This document shows positions 37,830-48,644 of a stretch of 64,000 nt of DNA, one piece after another. Numbering within the stretch: position 1 is the first letter of the stretch; every line of letters begins with the position of its first letter. This DNA is from Schizochytrium sp. TIO01 (lineage: Eukaryota; Sar; Bigyra; Thraustochytrida; Thraustochytriidae), in NCBI GenBank assembly GCA_004764695.1, contig SMSO01000033.1, positions 1,813,001 to 1,877,000 on the forward strand, in the 5' to 3' direction. Made by a program: the position numbers and the translations under genes. The notes under the pieces are model-generated. The model was not told the origin of the DNA. It saw only the letters and a program-made list of their open reading frames with translations, and did not search any database.

Positions 37830-37854
37830 ATACGTAAATGACCCGCTGGGTCGC
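37830..37854 (-). promoter_or_regulatory. Candidate promoter element of copy 4 (ATACGTAAATG ... GTCGCG)
   Basis: ATACGTAAATG (37830-37840) and GTCGCG (37849-37854) lie 80-104 bp upstream of the copy 4 start, matching the block upstream of copy 3. Further upstream both copies also share GGTTTTGCTG (near 31633 and 37976). Confidence 0.4.
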
Positions 37855-39390
37855 GGAGGATCAGTATCTCCGCAGAGGGGAGATGAGTGTCCTTGATCAA
37901 CAAGGCACACGAGCTAGCAGGATGCAGCCCGCCAGCTACGCAATCAAGCCGACTTGCCGTGGCGAGTTGGCGATTGGGTTTTGCTGGCTGGCGAGCGCAG
38001 AGCAGCTTTCCGCTCTTTGCACCCAGTCACATTTCCCATTTCTTACGTGAAAACTTTTAATGTGCTAGAATCCACATAGCCCCGCGTAGCCTCGAGCGCC
38101 TCCAGAATTTCTGGGCTTACGAATCCTTTGTGAGAGGGATTTGCACTCTGAGGGAGGGGGGCTAGGATGAAACACTTGGACCGACTCGCCGAAATTTGCA
38201 AGCACAGCTAGTTTACGACCTAGCGCGAGCTACGCTACGTGTAGAGCCGCCTGCCTGCCTGCCTTGCAGCGCTCGCTACCACCGGTAGAGAGTGGCCCTC
38301 GCCAAAGCCACCTTGAAGAGGGATCAGAGCAGCTCAGTCAGCTGTCCACCGCGCAAGCAGGATCCACTGCAAAATGAACGCGATAACAAACAAACTCCTG
38401 GCTTGGCATTTGGAAATTAAAACTTCTGCGCGGCCGACACTCGAAAGAAAGAAGGCGGAGATTCGCAGTCTGCCCCCTCCCCGCCTTAGGCTCACGCGTA
38501 TGGTTCTCCTGCGGCCACTGCAGACTGCGCGCAGTTAGTTTAGAAGAAAGAACAGTAAAAATGAGCGAAAGTTACTTTTACCTTTTTCGATGGTAACAAA
38601 AAACGCCGCTTCGCTCATTTTCGCGCATCAATGCATCCATCGCCCCGCAAAACGCAGGGGGGTCTCAGCACGATGAGGCGCCTCGAAGCGAGGCGAAGGG
38701 ACCCCTGTCTCGAAGGCACCAGAGCCGAAGCAGGATGAGAGAAGTCTGCGAATCTGCAGGTGCACACTCCGCGGAAAGCAAATGACCAATGATCATGAGT
38801 CATACTTTTTTCAGAACATGCAATCAAATTCAGAGGCCGCCGCTCTTTTATTCTTTCAATTTCCTTCAATCCCCTTTGATGCACACAGGAACTACTGGCA
38901 GGAAAAGAGAAACAAGAGATAAAAAGTAAAAAATCACTCGAAATGCGCGATTGACGGAGCAGTCGTAAAGTTTAGGATAAGAGGTAACTAAGGGTGGAAT
39001 ACTAGCAAGCGGCATGGCTCCCTCACAAGATGGAGACCCACTGATGAGTAATTCTGTAAAGTTAGAATGAACCATCGAGCCATGGCCGCTGCAGCTCTTC
39101 ACGTTGTCCACCCGCTTCGTCTGGGATCTTGACGGCAGCGCTGGAGGCCACCTCTGAGACGAGACGGCAGCAAGCGAGGTAGACGAAGAAACGCTTGCAC
39201 CGCGCTGCAATCCTGCTTCAGGCCGGCTGTACTTAAGAGCTTTCGGCGGCACGGTGTGTCTTGGTTTTAAAATTTATTGTTTTGTTTTTTTCCTTTGCTC
39301 TTAAATTTCAAAGCTTCCTCTGAAAATCTTTTGTTCATATATACAATCGACGTTGAAGTTCAACTTCAAGAGGGACACTGAGAGGGAGAC

Positions 39391-39434
39391 ACAGAGAGAG
39401 AGAGAGTGAGTGAGAGAGAGAGAGAAAGAGAGAG
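39391..39434. repeat. (GA)n-rich simple repeat
   Basis: An imperfect GA dinucleotide tract with GTGA interruptions. Confidence 0.85.
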
Positions 39435-39810
39435 TTGAAATGGATGAAGATTTTCAAGTTGTAAGAATGTAAGTTAAGATCAGCAGGGAGAAAGTACAGA
39501 GCACGCATAACAGCGACGACGAAGGTGTTTAGCCAAACTCGAAACGCGGCAGTTGGTAACGAAGAAGAGCGTCTGCTACCTGTAAAGAAACGGCAGAGAG
39601 AGGCAGGCAGAGAGCCAAATGCCGTGACCGGACTTGCACTCACGCGCCCTTCTCTCAGCAGTGAACAGGACTTCAAATAACTTCATAGAGAAGGATGGAA
39701 GAGTGTTTCTCCTCACACTGCTGGCTTCCCTAGGGCTTATTTAGGAGTTAACGTTAGCAGGCTACAATTGCCGTTGCAAAGTTACGCAGCCAATTAATTG
39801 GATGGATACG

Positions 39811-39822
39811 GCGCGGTGTGCA
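39811..39822 (+). repeat. GCGCGGTGTGCA dispersed 12-mer, copy c
   Basis: An exact match to the 12-mer at 25474; 2.06 kb upstream of the copy 4 start. Confidence 0.6.
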
Positions 39823-40164
39823 AGGACTCGCTCGACTTGAAGGCGCAGCAGAGGTTGAATATCGTCGAAGACGCGCGGGCTAAGACAACATGCTCTAAGG
39901 TCGTTCGGGCGTCTGCAATGCCAGCCAGCCAGCCAGCCGACATCTTGATTAATTAAGCGCAGCATGGACCAGGTACAAGCTCCGTGCAGCATGAGTGTGA
40001 GTGACAAGGCAAGCATGAGAGATTCTGGCTTGTATTGGTTGCTCTTGTTCTCTATTTCCTGCAAGTAGGTACGTACACGCTTTAATTTAATTATGATGAA
40101 CAAATGATACCATGTATTCATTTGCTGGCGGATATAATTTATGTAATTTATGTTTCTATAGTTA

Positions 40165-40191
40165 TTTTTTTTTTTTTTAAAAAAAAAAAAA
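40165..40191. repeat. T14/A13 palindromic homopolymer pair
   Basis: Fourteen T followed directly by thirteen A, a perfect inverted repeat that could form a cruciform or arise by slippage. Confidence 0.9.
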
Positions 40192-41000
40192 TTAAATTTA
40201 AAAGAAAAAAAATGAAAATGGGAAAAAAGGCACTAGTCTTCCTAAATTTGCGCTTTTCTTCCTTAGTCGCTTTCTCTCTTTAGATAGATAGAATAACTTG
40301 CATTCGGCACGGTCTGCAAGTGCTGCCGCGGGGTGAATATAGAGTGCTTTCGACTACTTTTGTGGGCGGCAGGTGCCAGCAGCGGCAGTAGGCCAGCGCG
40401 AAGGGACTCCAGAGGTTACCCGAGCGTTTCGGAGGCCTCCGGCCGCAGGCTGCGCGGCCCTGCGAAGGTAGTGAGCGAGTTCCCTTTCTGCCTTTCCAAA
40501 GAGCGCCTGGAGCCTTGGAAAACAGGTGAAGTCTCGGAGAAACTTTCGAGGTGATCGACTTCTTCCGGGAGACTGCCCGATTGTTAGAAGTGGTTCTTTT
40601 TCTGGTAGGAAAGTGTCATCCTTATTACTGGCCATCGAACTGTAGATGATATGTAGGTTTCGTACTAGCTACCTAGCTGCCTAGCTAGCACCTCAACTTT
40701 TTCTTATTTTTTTTTGTATGGACAGTAGAGACGAAACCTTGAGGATCGAAAATGGATGAACGATTTGGCCCAAAATTGAACAGGATACAGCTTCATATCT
40801 TCATTATTCAGGGGAAGAATGCGACCACAGCGAGTGCAATGGACTAATCAGAGCGACTATCCGAGCGGCAGAAAAGAATCCAATGCACCATTCGATAAGT
40901 TAAAAAACTAAAATCTTGAATTAAAAGCCTTTTCTTCTTCTTATTTTCTAATAACTACAGTACTATCATGACCCGGATGTACAAGTATTTAAAAAAATAA

Positions 41001-41002
<2 letters not shown>

Positions 41003-41037
<35 letters not shown>
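41003..41037. repeat. (AT)17 microsatellite
   Basis: A perfect AT dinucleotide run of 35 bases. Confidence 0.95.
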
Positions 41038-41038
<1 letters not shown>

Positions 41039-42167
41039 CGAAAAAGGAAATGTCGGGCTTACCAAAGGTTAAAAGCTATTGACTAGTCCATTTACTTGGA
41101 TTCCTTTGCGCTTCATTGTCTTGGACTGAATTTACTTCGAGCTGCTGTGAGCTGTCGAATTATGATCAAAGAGCTGTATTTTGCAACTCTATCGGTCTTT
41201 GGCGTGGGCATCTACTGTTGCAGGCCAGTTAGTAAGCAACGATTGACTTGAATAAATTTAAATTATTAGGGTCAAGATTCGCCGAGAGAAGGCAGCACGC
41301 GTCGAAGTGGGAATTATATTAGAGTTCCACACTACCCCCTACTCAATCAAAGAGGAGGAATAAGAAAACAATATGGCTCTCCGTCGAATGGAGAAAGAGA
41401 GCTCTTGGAACATACACGAGAAAAGAAGAGAAAAGAACAGAGCCTTTGCAAGAGGAGTTTATTCTAAGCAAAGTTAGCAGTCTTTCTATTCCTACTACGA
41501 TCAGTAAGTAGCTTGATATCTGATGCTTTTGTTATTTGTCCATTGCGCTTTAGAAATCGAGCGACTCCTTGGATAACTGCGTTCTTAGACAGTACTTCTA
41601 GGTGAATCAGCAGCTGCGCCTAGAACTAGGAGAATGATATCTTACGAAATGAACCTTGATCGATTCGCAACGAGTCACTCTCAGAGTTATATGTATTCTT
41701 GCTGGTCATAAATCTAAGATAGGCACATCATTAATGCTTTGGGTTGAAAGATAGCAAAGCGGGCCAATTATCTCAAGGTAGCTAGTATCTCATATTACAA
41801 TCAGCCACTTGAAGCCTCTGTGAGTTATTTATCTGTGTCAGTAGTTGAAGTTCATTGCAAGATGCCCAGGAACGTAAACTAGGCTTTTGAAGGAATGTGT
41901 GCATGTAGCTGAATGGTTTGTTGCTTATGTGAAGGAGATTTTGGAAAAAAAGCTTCCCAAGAAATTGAAGAATGTATGCCAATCGTCATTGGTTTGTATT
42001 GATAGATCAAGAACAAAAGGAAAGAACTCAATCATGCCGCATTCGTCTCGCTAGAGCGAATTAATAAGTACCGCCATGTTAAAAAACTCTCTCAGCAGGC
42101 TTCAGATGATAAAAGACTAAATTAGTTTATTGATTAGCTCATACAAGATGGATATTTAGATTGTATT

Positions 42168-45100
42168 CTAAGAAGATCCTGAGGTACAGCCTACACTGCC
42201 AGAATAACTATAAGCATAGCTGACACTCAATGGTAGCATGGGCATGCAGCTAGCTTCAATGTTAGACTGTGCTGGACAACCATCTTCAGAGTTGTCGAGG
42301 TCACACTGCACAAACTGAATTGGGTAGATGAAAAGAGGCCAGTACTTAGACTTGTACGCCGGAATCGTAAGTTCGCCATTGCAAGGCATTAAATTTGCTG
42401 GAATGAAGAAGAGTTCAGTCCACTCAGAACCAGGGTTGTATTGCACGGAGATTCCACCCACGCACGGATCAATTTTGTCACGAGTTGTGTATTTTGCAAC
42501 AGAGCTTGCGCAGTAACTGCTTACAGATGTGCGATCACCAGCGGAACCATACTCTTCAACGATTGAATATGGGTCACCAGACGACGAAGCCAGCGCTTGG
42601 CAAGCTTTTATGAACTCCTTGTTTGTCTGAGAAGAATCCTTTTCGGGCAAAAGGGCTTGGCATACAGCATTAATCCAATTGTTTCCAATTTTATTACTTT
42701 TCTTTGTGATTTTTTGCACGCACTGACTCACTGTATTCGGCTGGTTCGCTATTTTACACCAGCTCTCAACGCCAAGTTCAATCTCGTCAGGGGTACAGGA
42801 ACCAACCCAGAATGCCTTGCAGGCGCGTAAAGCCAGAGAGAGATCCTCTTCCTCGCAGTCTTCTGCGATGGTACTGTTTGTGTAATCTCCACCATAAACG
42901 CGTAGGTTGGCCGTTTCACAGTACCCACTTGCGTCACTGCGAGACACAACGTCAATCAACTTTTCGACGTTCAGACGGTAGCCTCCAATGTACGACGTTG
43001 TAACCGCTGGAGTGCGAACACATGTAACACGAAAGAAGATGCCTGAGTTTGGTTCGTAAACAGCCCAGACACGTTCATCAGTTCCATAACCTCCTTCTCC
43101 ACCATTAGTAAATGTAAGCTCAAGAGCAGAATCATAGCTATCCCCAGAGACAGTAGTCCATCCAGGGTAGGTAGAGGTGTCGAAGCAAGTTGTAGGATCC
43201 AGCGTGTAGCTTCCGCTTGCGGTTTTCAGGTTCATCTGGCTCAAAATTGAACGTTCACCAGTGTAGAAAGTCAAGTTGAACTGAGATTCTTCCAGAGCGT
43301 AAAGAACTACCTCAGCTTCGCCGGAGAGGTCCCAGTCTGGCAAACAAGGCGACCCATAAGCACCAATATTTGCTCGGGAGCTTCCAATCAAGTCTTGGAC
43401 AGTTTGATTCCAAACGCAAGCATTACCAGCATGGTCCAACGTGCTGTTGCAAATAGCCTCGTCTGTGACGCAGTCATCTCCACGAGCATCGCAAATGATA
43501 AGCTTCTCTCGGGACCCATCGAATGCTTGACCGAATGGATCACCCCAGAGGCCACATGACTGACAGCAGCTCGCGGTATCGACATTATCGTAACCTTCGA
43601 AAGTAAGAGTTAGCTGTCCCTTTCTATTCTTCTTTTTCAGCTTATTGCAGACACCGCTCATTGATGAATCGCTAGCATCACAAAATGGAGTTGTCACAGT
43701 AAGGTTGCGGCACGTTTGATCTTCCTGACCTGGTAAGAAGTTGTTACTTTCACAACAGCTACCGCAAGTTCCGATGGTGAATGTATCAGACTGACTTGCT
43801 TCACAGATTGCAGGTGCATCCTCAGTTGACGAAGTCAATTGGCAGTTGCAAAGGTTTGCAGAGCATTGTCGGGTTGGGAAATCAATGCTTCCAGAGACAG
43901 TGCTCAATGGCTTGCAATCTGAGCCTTTAGGGGCAACAAGGCATTCAGCCCCCAAACCACACTGGCGAAAGCGGATCCTATAAAGAAAGAGATCAGGGTA
44001 CTTGTCACCAGTTGTACTCAGATCAGCATCACTGCAGGGTGGGCTTTCAGGTGGGAAGTAGAAAATAGGCGTCCATTCGCCACTTTTATTGACTTCCAGA
44101 ACCAGACCCGTCGCGCATGTAAGATCATCTGGAATTGAAGTGAAGTCATCAAGTGAGGAAGCACAGGTTACTTCATCGGATGTCCATTGATGAGGAATTA
44201 CGCCATTGTATTCTTGGGCCCAAGAATACCAGCCGTTCTCTTCGATCGCGTTTACGCACTCGGTCACATACGAGTTTTGTGCAGACGAGTTGTATGAAAG
44301 GAGCGAGTTCATTTGGCACGCGTAATTAATCCAAGTCTTAGATTGCTCTTCAGAAGTTCCATCACGAATTTCTGTTAAGCAGGTCGCGACCATATCTGCA
44401 TATGAGCTTGCACTCACTGACGCTTGCGTGTTTTCTAGTTCTGCAGTCTCGCACCAGTATTGCTGCCATCCAGGAATTGTACGCAAATAGCATGTATCAT
44501 CAGCGAGAGCTTTGCACGTGTTTGCGAGATCAGGAAGTTGTGCAGATAAGCACTTAAAGTGCAAAGCAACAGAATTATCGACATTTGTTCCACTCTGAAG
44601 ACCAGAGTCAATCACATTAGTGAAGCAGTATCCATCGCCTTCACTATCTTCCGTAGGTCGTGTATCCGTAATATTCTCGATATCCAATCGAGTACGGCTT
44701 GCGCCCACAGCCTTGTTACAAATCACATCGACATAAAAACCTACACTGGTATCACCAACATGCCAACGAATCTCAACATCGTTCGGTGTGCTCACTGACC
44801 AGGTTGAAGGAATTGAGCTTACGCCAGACGGTAGCTGCCATGCAGTTGCAGCATCATCATCGCCAACATCGCGAGGGTCATATTCGAAGCAATCATCGGA
44901 ATTGATTGTGTATGGCTCGGAATCGGAAGAAAGCTGAAATGAAAAATCTGTCTGCACACCACGCTCACCAATAAGCGATGACATTATGACACCACTAGAG
45001 TTGACCAGAACTAGCTCCATCTGACCACTCACGCTATAGTCGGCTTGGCAAGGGGAACCATCCTCGAGATTGCTGTTCCACCACGAATAATCAGGATTGT

Positions 45101-45614
45101 TCTTAAGCCACTTGCATTTATTACCAGCATGGTCAAATTGAAGTCCACAGATGTCTTCCTCCATTTTGCATGTGGTAAAGTTTCTTGCGTCGCATTCAAT
45201 CATTTGGTTCGTAGAGCCGTCAAATGCCTCACAAAGAGGATCTCCATAACATTTACATTTTCGACAGCAAGTATCATCAACATCTGGATATGTAAATGTA
45301 ATGTCAAGATTCACCTCATGGGTACTGTTTGGCGTGAAGGTATCGCAGCCTTCGGTTGCACAGAATTCGGATTCCGCAATCGCGACACTACAAATTGGCT
45401 CAGTTTCACCGTCACTTGTAAACGTATACTCGAGGGAATTACCGCAACATCCGCCAAATTCAAAGGATAGGATGCCGCAATCGTCCGTACTAGTACTCCA
45501 AGGTAATGCTAGAAGCGAGGCATCACAAGTAGATTGCCCATTGACGGACGTCATTGACGATAGGGCAAGAAATGCTATCACGAGCAAAGCCGTGCCGGCC
45601 TGCATCGTGGGCAT
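42168..45614 (-). CDS. Secreted Cys-rich two-module protein, array copy 5 (vWD-like motif)
   Basis: An intact 1148 aa frame. The signal peptide is about 27 residues ending VNGQ; Met4 (45605) may be the true start because other copies begin near an equivalent MQ. Module 1 has CCGNSL, GDP-x4-FDG, ECDAR and a variant IC..QFDHAGNKCKW. Module 2 begins with GLWGDP near residue 690 and has a Cys-poorer CDARGDDC region. The C-terminus ends GCTSGSS. It belongs with copies 3 and 4 by the CCRKCKC segment and the NSL after CCG, but is clearly more diverged than that pair, so it is the older branch of the subgroup. No transmembrane helix is seen after the signal peptide. Codon use and GC content look like the other copies. 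Confidence 0.9.
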   Translation of the reverse strand: MPTMQAGTALLVIAFLALSSMTSVNGQSTCDASLLALPWSTSTDDCGILSFEFGGCCGNSLEYTFTSDGETEPICSVAIAESEFCATEGCDTFTPNSTHEVNLDITFTYPDVDDTCCRKCKCYGDPLCEAFDGSTNQMIECDARNFTTCKMEEDICGLQFDHAGNKCKWLKNNPDYSWWNSNLEDGSPCQADYSVSGQMELVLVNSSGVIMSSLIGERGVQTDFSFQLSSDSEPYTINSDDCFEYDPRDVGDDDAATAWQLPSGVSSIPSTWSVSTPNDVEIRWHVGDTSVGFYVDVICNKAVGASRTRLDIENITDTRPTEDSEGDGYCFTNVIDSGLQSGTNVDNSVALHFKCLSAQLPDLANTCKALADDTCYLRTIPGWQQYWCETAELENTQASVSASSYADMVATCLTEIRDGTSEEQSKTWINYACQMNSLLSYNSSAQNSYVTECVNAIEENGWYSWAQEYNGVIPHQWTSDEVTCASSLDDFTSIPDDLTCATGLVLEVNKSGEWTPIFYFPPESPPCSDADLSTTGDKYPDLFLYRIRFRQCGLGAECLVAPKGSDCKPLSTVSGSIDFPTRQCSANLCNCQLTSSTEDAPAICEASQSDTFTIGTCGSCCESNNFLPGQEDQTCRNLTVTTPFCDASDSSMSGVCNKLKKKNRKGQLTLTFEGYDNVDTASCCQSCGLWGDPFGQAFDGSREKLIICDARGDDCVTDEAICNSTLDHAGNACVWNQTVQDLIGSSRANIGAYGSPCLPDWDLSGEAEVVLYALEESQFNLTFYTGERSILSQMNLKTASGSYTLDPTTCFDTSTYPGWTTVSGDSYDSALELTFTNGGEGGYGTDERVWAVYEPNSGIFFRVTCVRTPAVTTSYIGGYRLNVEKLIDVVSRSDASGYCETANLRVYGGDYTNSTIAEDCEEEDLSLALRACKAFWVGSCTPDEIELGVESWCKIANQPNTVSQCVQKITKKSNKIGNNWINAVCQALLPEKDSSQTNKEFIKACQALASSSGDPYSIVEEYGSAGDRTSVSSYCASSVAKYTTRDKIDPCVGGISVQYNPGSEWTELFFIPANLMPCNGELTIPAYKSKYWPLFIYPIQFVQCDLDNSEDGCPAQSNIEASCMPMLPLSVSYAYSYSGSVGCTSGSS

Positions 45615-46536
45615 CTTGTCCCTAGACTGGATGGAAACGAGAAGTTTGCAGATATGTAGACTGCGTACAATAAGTCAGTTGACAAGTTCTCTTAATTTGT
45701 ATTTTGGTTCACTTGGCAATCTCTGGGATCAAACGGAGCTACGTGGACTGACTTGTGATACGGATGAAATAAGCAAGTCGCAGCTTATTTCAGATCTTGT
45801 AGCTTACTTACCGGAAGATCTCAACTTGAGTTGTTGGTTTGCTTTCCTTCTGACCGATCTGGATTTGTATTTTCAAATTGCAATGTGGCCAGCATTTTCA
45901 AGGCTCGCCAGGCTCAGACTGGTTACACCAAGTAGTACACTTCTTTATACAAATAGCTGGGGCATCTTTAAAAGTCCTATTGAATTATATATAATACGTC
46001 TATAAAATTCATAAGGGCAGGACACCAACAAAGTGTAAACACAGCGCGGACTCCCATTGACTCCCATTGACTTCCACAACAATTTACTTTGTCTTGGTCC
46101 AGACAGATTAGGAAGTCAGTCGCGGGGAGAAAAGATAGAAGAGGAGGCTAGTTGGTGAACATTTGGATGCGAAATGTAAAGGTAAATACGTTCATAAGAT
46201 AGCTTGTACATAGAAATAGCCGAATAGGTTTGGGCAACTTCAACATGCAATGGTTTGAAGCTGCTTCCTTTAAAAAGAAACATGCAACAAAACTCTTCAG
46301 AACAATATGAACACTTAATAAGCGCGAGGACTAGGCCTGCTTCACCATCGAATTAGCAATTTCCAGCTATTACAACCATGGTTTAAGCGCCGCGGCGTGG
46401 TATTTAGTGGGTGAGGATGTACTCATTGTTTTGTTGTTTGAAAAAATATATAGGAATTTTTTGCCCTGTGAAATAATAGTTTTTTAAAGATCCGGTAGAC
46501 TGCATTAACTATAGAAATTTTAAAGATACCTATAAG

Positions 46537-46548
46537 TGCACACCGCGC
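46537..46548 (-). repeat. GCGCGGTGTGCA dispersed 12-mer, copy d (inverted)
   Basis: The exact 12-mer on the minus strand, 923 bp upstream of the copy 5 start. Confidence 0.6.
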
Positions 46549-46733
46549 AACTCGCGATTAATTGCTTTTGTTTTACATGTGTATATTGGCTTAGTCTAAG
46601 CAAATACTCCAAGAGCAACTATATGAGTTAATTCAATTAGTCTCGACAGAATAGGCCAAATATATTTAGTTTTTCCATGTGTAATACACAGCTCCGCGCT
46701 TCATGCCGCGCTACTTCCTGTGGGTCCAAGCTA

Positions 46734-46754
46734 CAGCAGCAGCAGCAGCAGCAG
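46734..46754. repeat. (CAG)7 microsatellite
   Basis: Seven perfect CAG units, not in a supported coding frame. Confidence 0.9.
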
Positions 46755-47210
46755 GTCGACAGACTCTGGTTATCTCTGATTGCGGCCTTCAGGAGACAGT
46801 GCTGAACTAGAACAGCGACCGCGTACCCTGGTGACCTTCAGTGTACTCAGGAACTGGACTTTTCTACCCTATCAGCAAAGGGGGTTTAACCTCACAACCT
46901 TTCGCGTTATTTTATGTCCATTGGTTTCCAATATTTCGATTTTCTTCTTAACGGATGAATCCATTTCTGTGGGCCCTGCTGGGGAACTCCTATGCTTACG
47001 CGCGTTATTCCTTCGGTACCTTGATCCACCAGCATGCTCTCCTGCATTCGCGCGTGATTCCTCCAGCATTTTGATGCACCACCTTTGAAGGTTTTGCTAT
47101 GAACAATAAGCGCTTACATCTTGAAAAAGACTTTATCTATCCAAGCTACTCTTTTATTCTTTTTTTCAACTACAGTAAAGCTCTATTTACGCAATTGAAA
47201 AGCAGAATTT

Positions 47211-47298
47211 GGGATCAGGGGAGACTTGTGTCAAATTCTCTCTATGCCAGTCTAGGGATCAGGGGAGACTTGTGTCAAATTCTCTCTATGCCAGTCTA
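47211..47298. repeat. Perfect 44 bp tandem duplication
   Basis: Positions 47211-47254 and 47255-47298 are identical copies beginning GGGATCAGGG and ending GCCAGTCTA. No divergence between them means a recent event or an assembly artefact. Confidence 0.95.
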
Positions 47299-48644
47299 AC
47301 TCAATAGAAGAGCCGTGACATGGAAGCCTGCTGTAATATACAATCATTCTGATTGTATCTAAATAAATGTATTCAAATCTTCAAATATAGGTAGCCTCAT
47401 CTAAATTCTTATGGATATTTTAATAATTAATATTTAATTTTCAATTATAAAAAAGAAAAACCTCGATGTAGCTCGAAGGTGATCCACTTGAACACCTAAA
47501 CATTACTACTTTTCGTTATGTATCAAAAGGCTGTAGAGACCAGAATGTTGCGTTATGAGAATGTTGTGCAAATTCATTGCACCAATATTATCTAGCAACG
47601 TAACCTGGACGGTTCTTTGGAAACAGCTCAGCTAAAAGAAATGACATTTCATAGTATAGCTTAATGACACACACCTGCTCTCTTGTGTAAAGTGCTCGCG
47701 AGATCTACGACCAGCATTTCTCACTTCCTGACTATGACCTTTGCTAGGTAAGGCAAAAATCCATTTTTATTCTCCTTTCCGTAAATCTGTGCTTTTAAGT
47801 TGGACTCTGCGTACACATTACTTACTTATAAGTTTTATGTACCACATATCGGAAATCGAAGTAAAATGGGTCTGGGAAATATCCGCTCACCCGGCGCGAC
47901 CCTGACTATTGCAGGTTAGTTTGAGGCGATCACCAAGAGATAGCGTAGGTAGAGAGATGAAGGAAAGGAATAGTTAGCATTAACATTCTGGAAGTGCTAG
48001 CAAGGCCTGACGTCCAAGTCTAGGCTTTGGGTTTGTATTCGTTTTACTTGGGTGTTTTCATAGATAAATACACCTATGTACACGCTTAGCTGTTATACTT
48101 CAATACTGACATAAAATGAAGAGGAAAGGATCAGCGGAAATAATTCGACAGAGGTAGTCATTAAAATGGTAAAGACAGGAGCAAAAGAAACATGACTTGT
48201 TTCAAATAGACAATAACATGCTCGAAGTTATTGGTATTAGGCTACTGCAAAACCTTTAGATTCCTGAAGAAATAACAAACAGAGTGCCTGCTTCTAATTC
48301 ATCATTGATCTCAACTAAGTACAAAGTATGCTTTGGTGCATCGTTTTGAATGAAACAGTACTTTCGATAACTTCAAGTGACGGAGAAAAGATGTGTATCA
48401 GGCGAACAAAGAAATGTAGACGCCATACTCTATTTTTTTTAGAACTACCACATGTACATTGCTTCCAAGAGCAAGCCAACTATCTCCGAACCCGAACAAG
48501 AGAAAGATGAATGCTGCAAGTTCTTTGCTATTTTGCCAGAGCGAAATGAAAAGATTCGCTTGTAGAAATTAAAAAACAAAAACATGTTTATACTCTTTTT
48601 CTCTTTTAGATAGCAGCAGTGAATTCAAAAGAGATCTACTATAC

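Larger units (their letters stand above)
37751..42167. other. Intergenic between array copies 4 and 5; no gene recognised
   Basis: This 4.4 kb stretch has a GC-rich left part (37.8-38.6 kb) and AT-rich remainder. Open frames are at most about 128 codons and unfamiliar. It holds the copy 4 promoter region, a GCGCGGTGTGCA 12-mer, a (GA)n tract, a T14/A13 palindrome and an (AT)17 run. Confidence 0.5.
45615..48644. other. Intergenic between array copies 5 and 6; no gene recognised
   Basis: This 3.0 kb AT-rich stretch holds an inverted GCGCGGTGTGCA 12-mer, a (CAG)7 tract and a perfect 44 bp tandem duplication. A 234-codon plus-strand frame at 45301-46005 overlaps the start of copy 5 in antisense and has no recognisable domain, so it is not called. 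Confidence 0.5.

Noticed and set aside
45301-46005. A 234-codon plus-strand frame crossing the copy 5 start
   Set aside because: The first half is antisense to the conserved signal-peptide and CCGN region of copy 5; the rest shows no domain.
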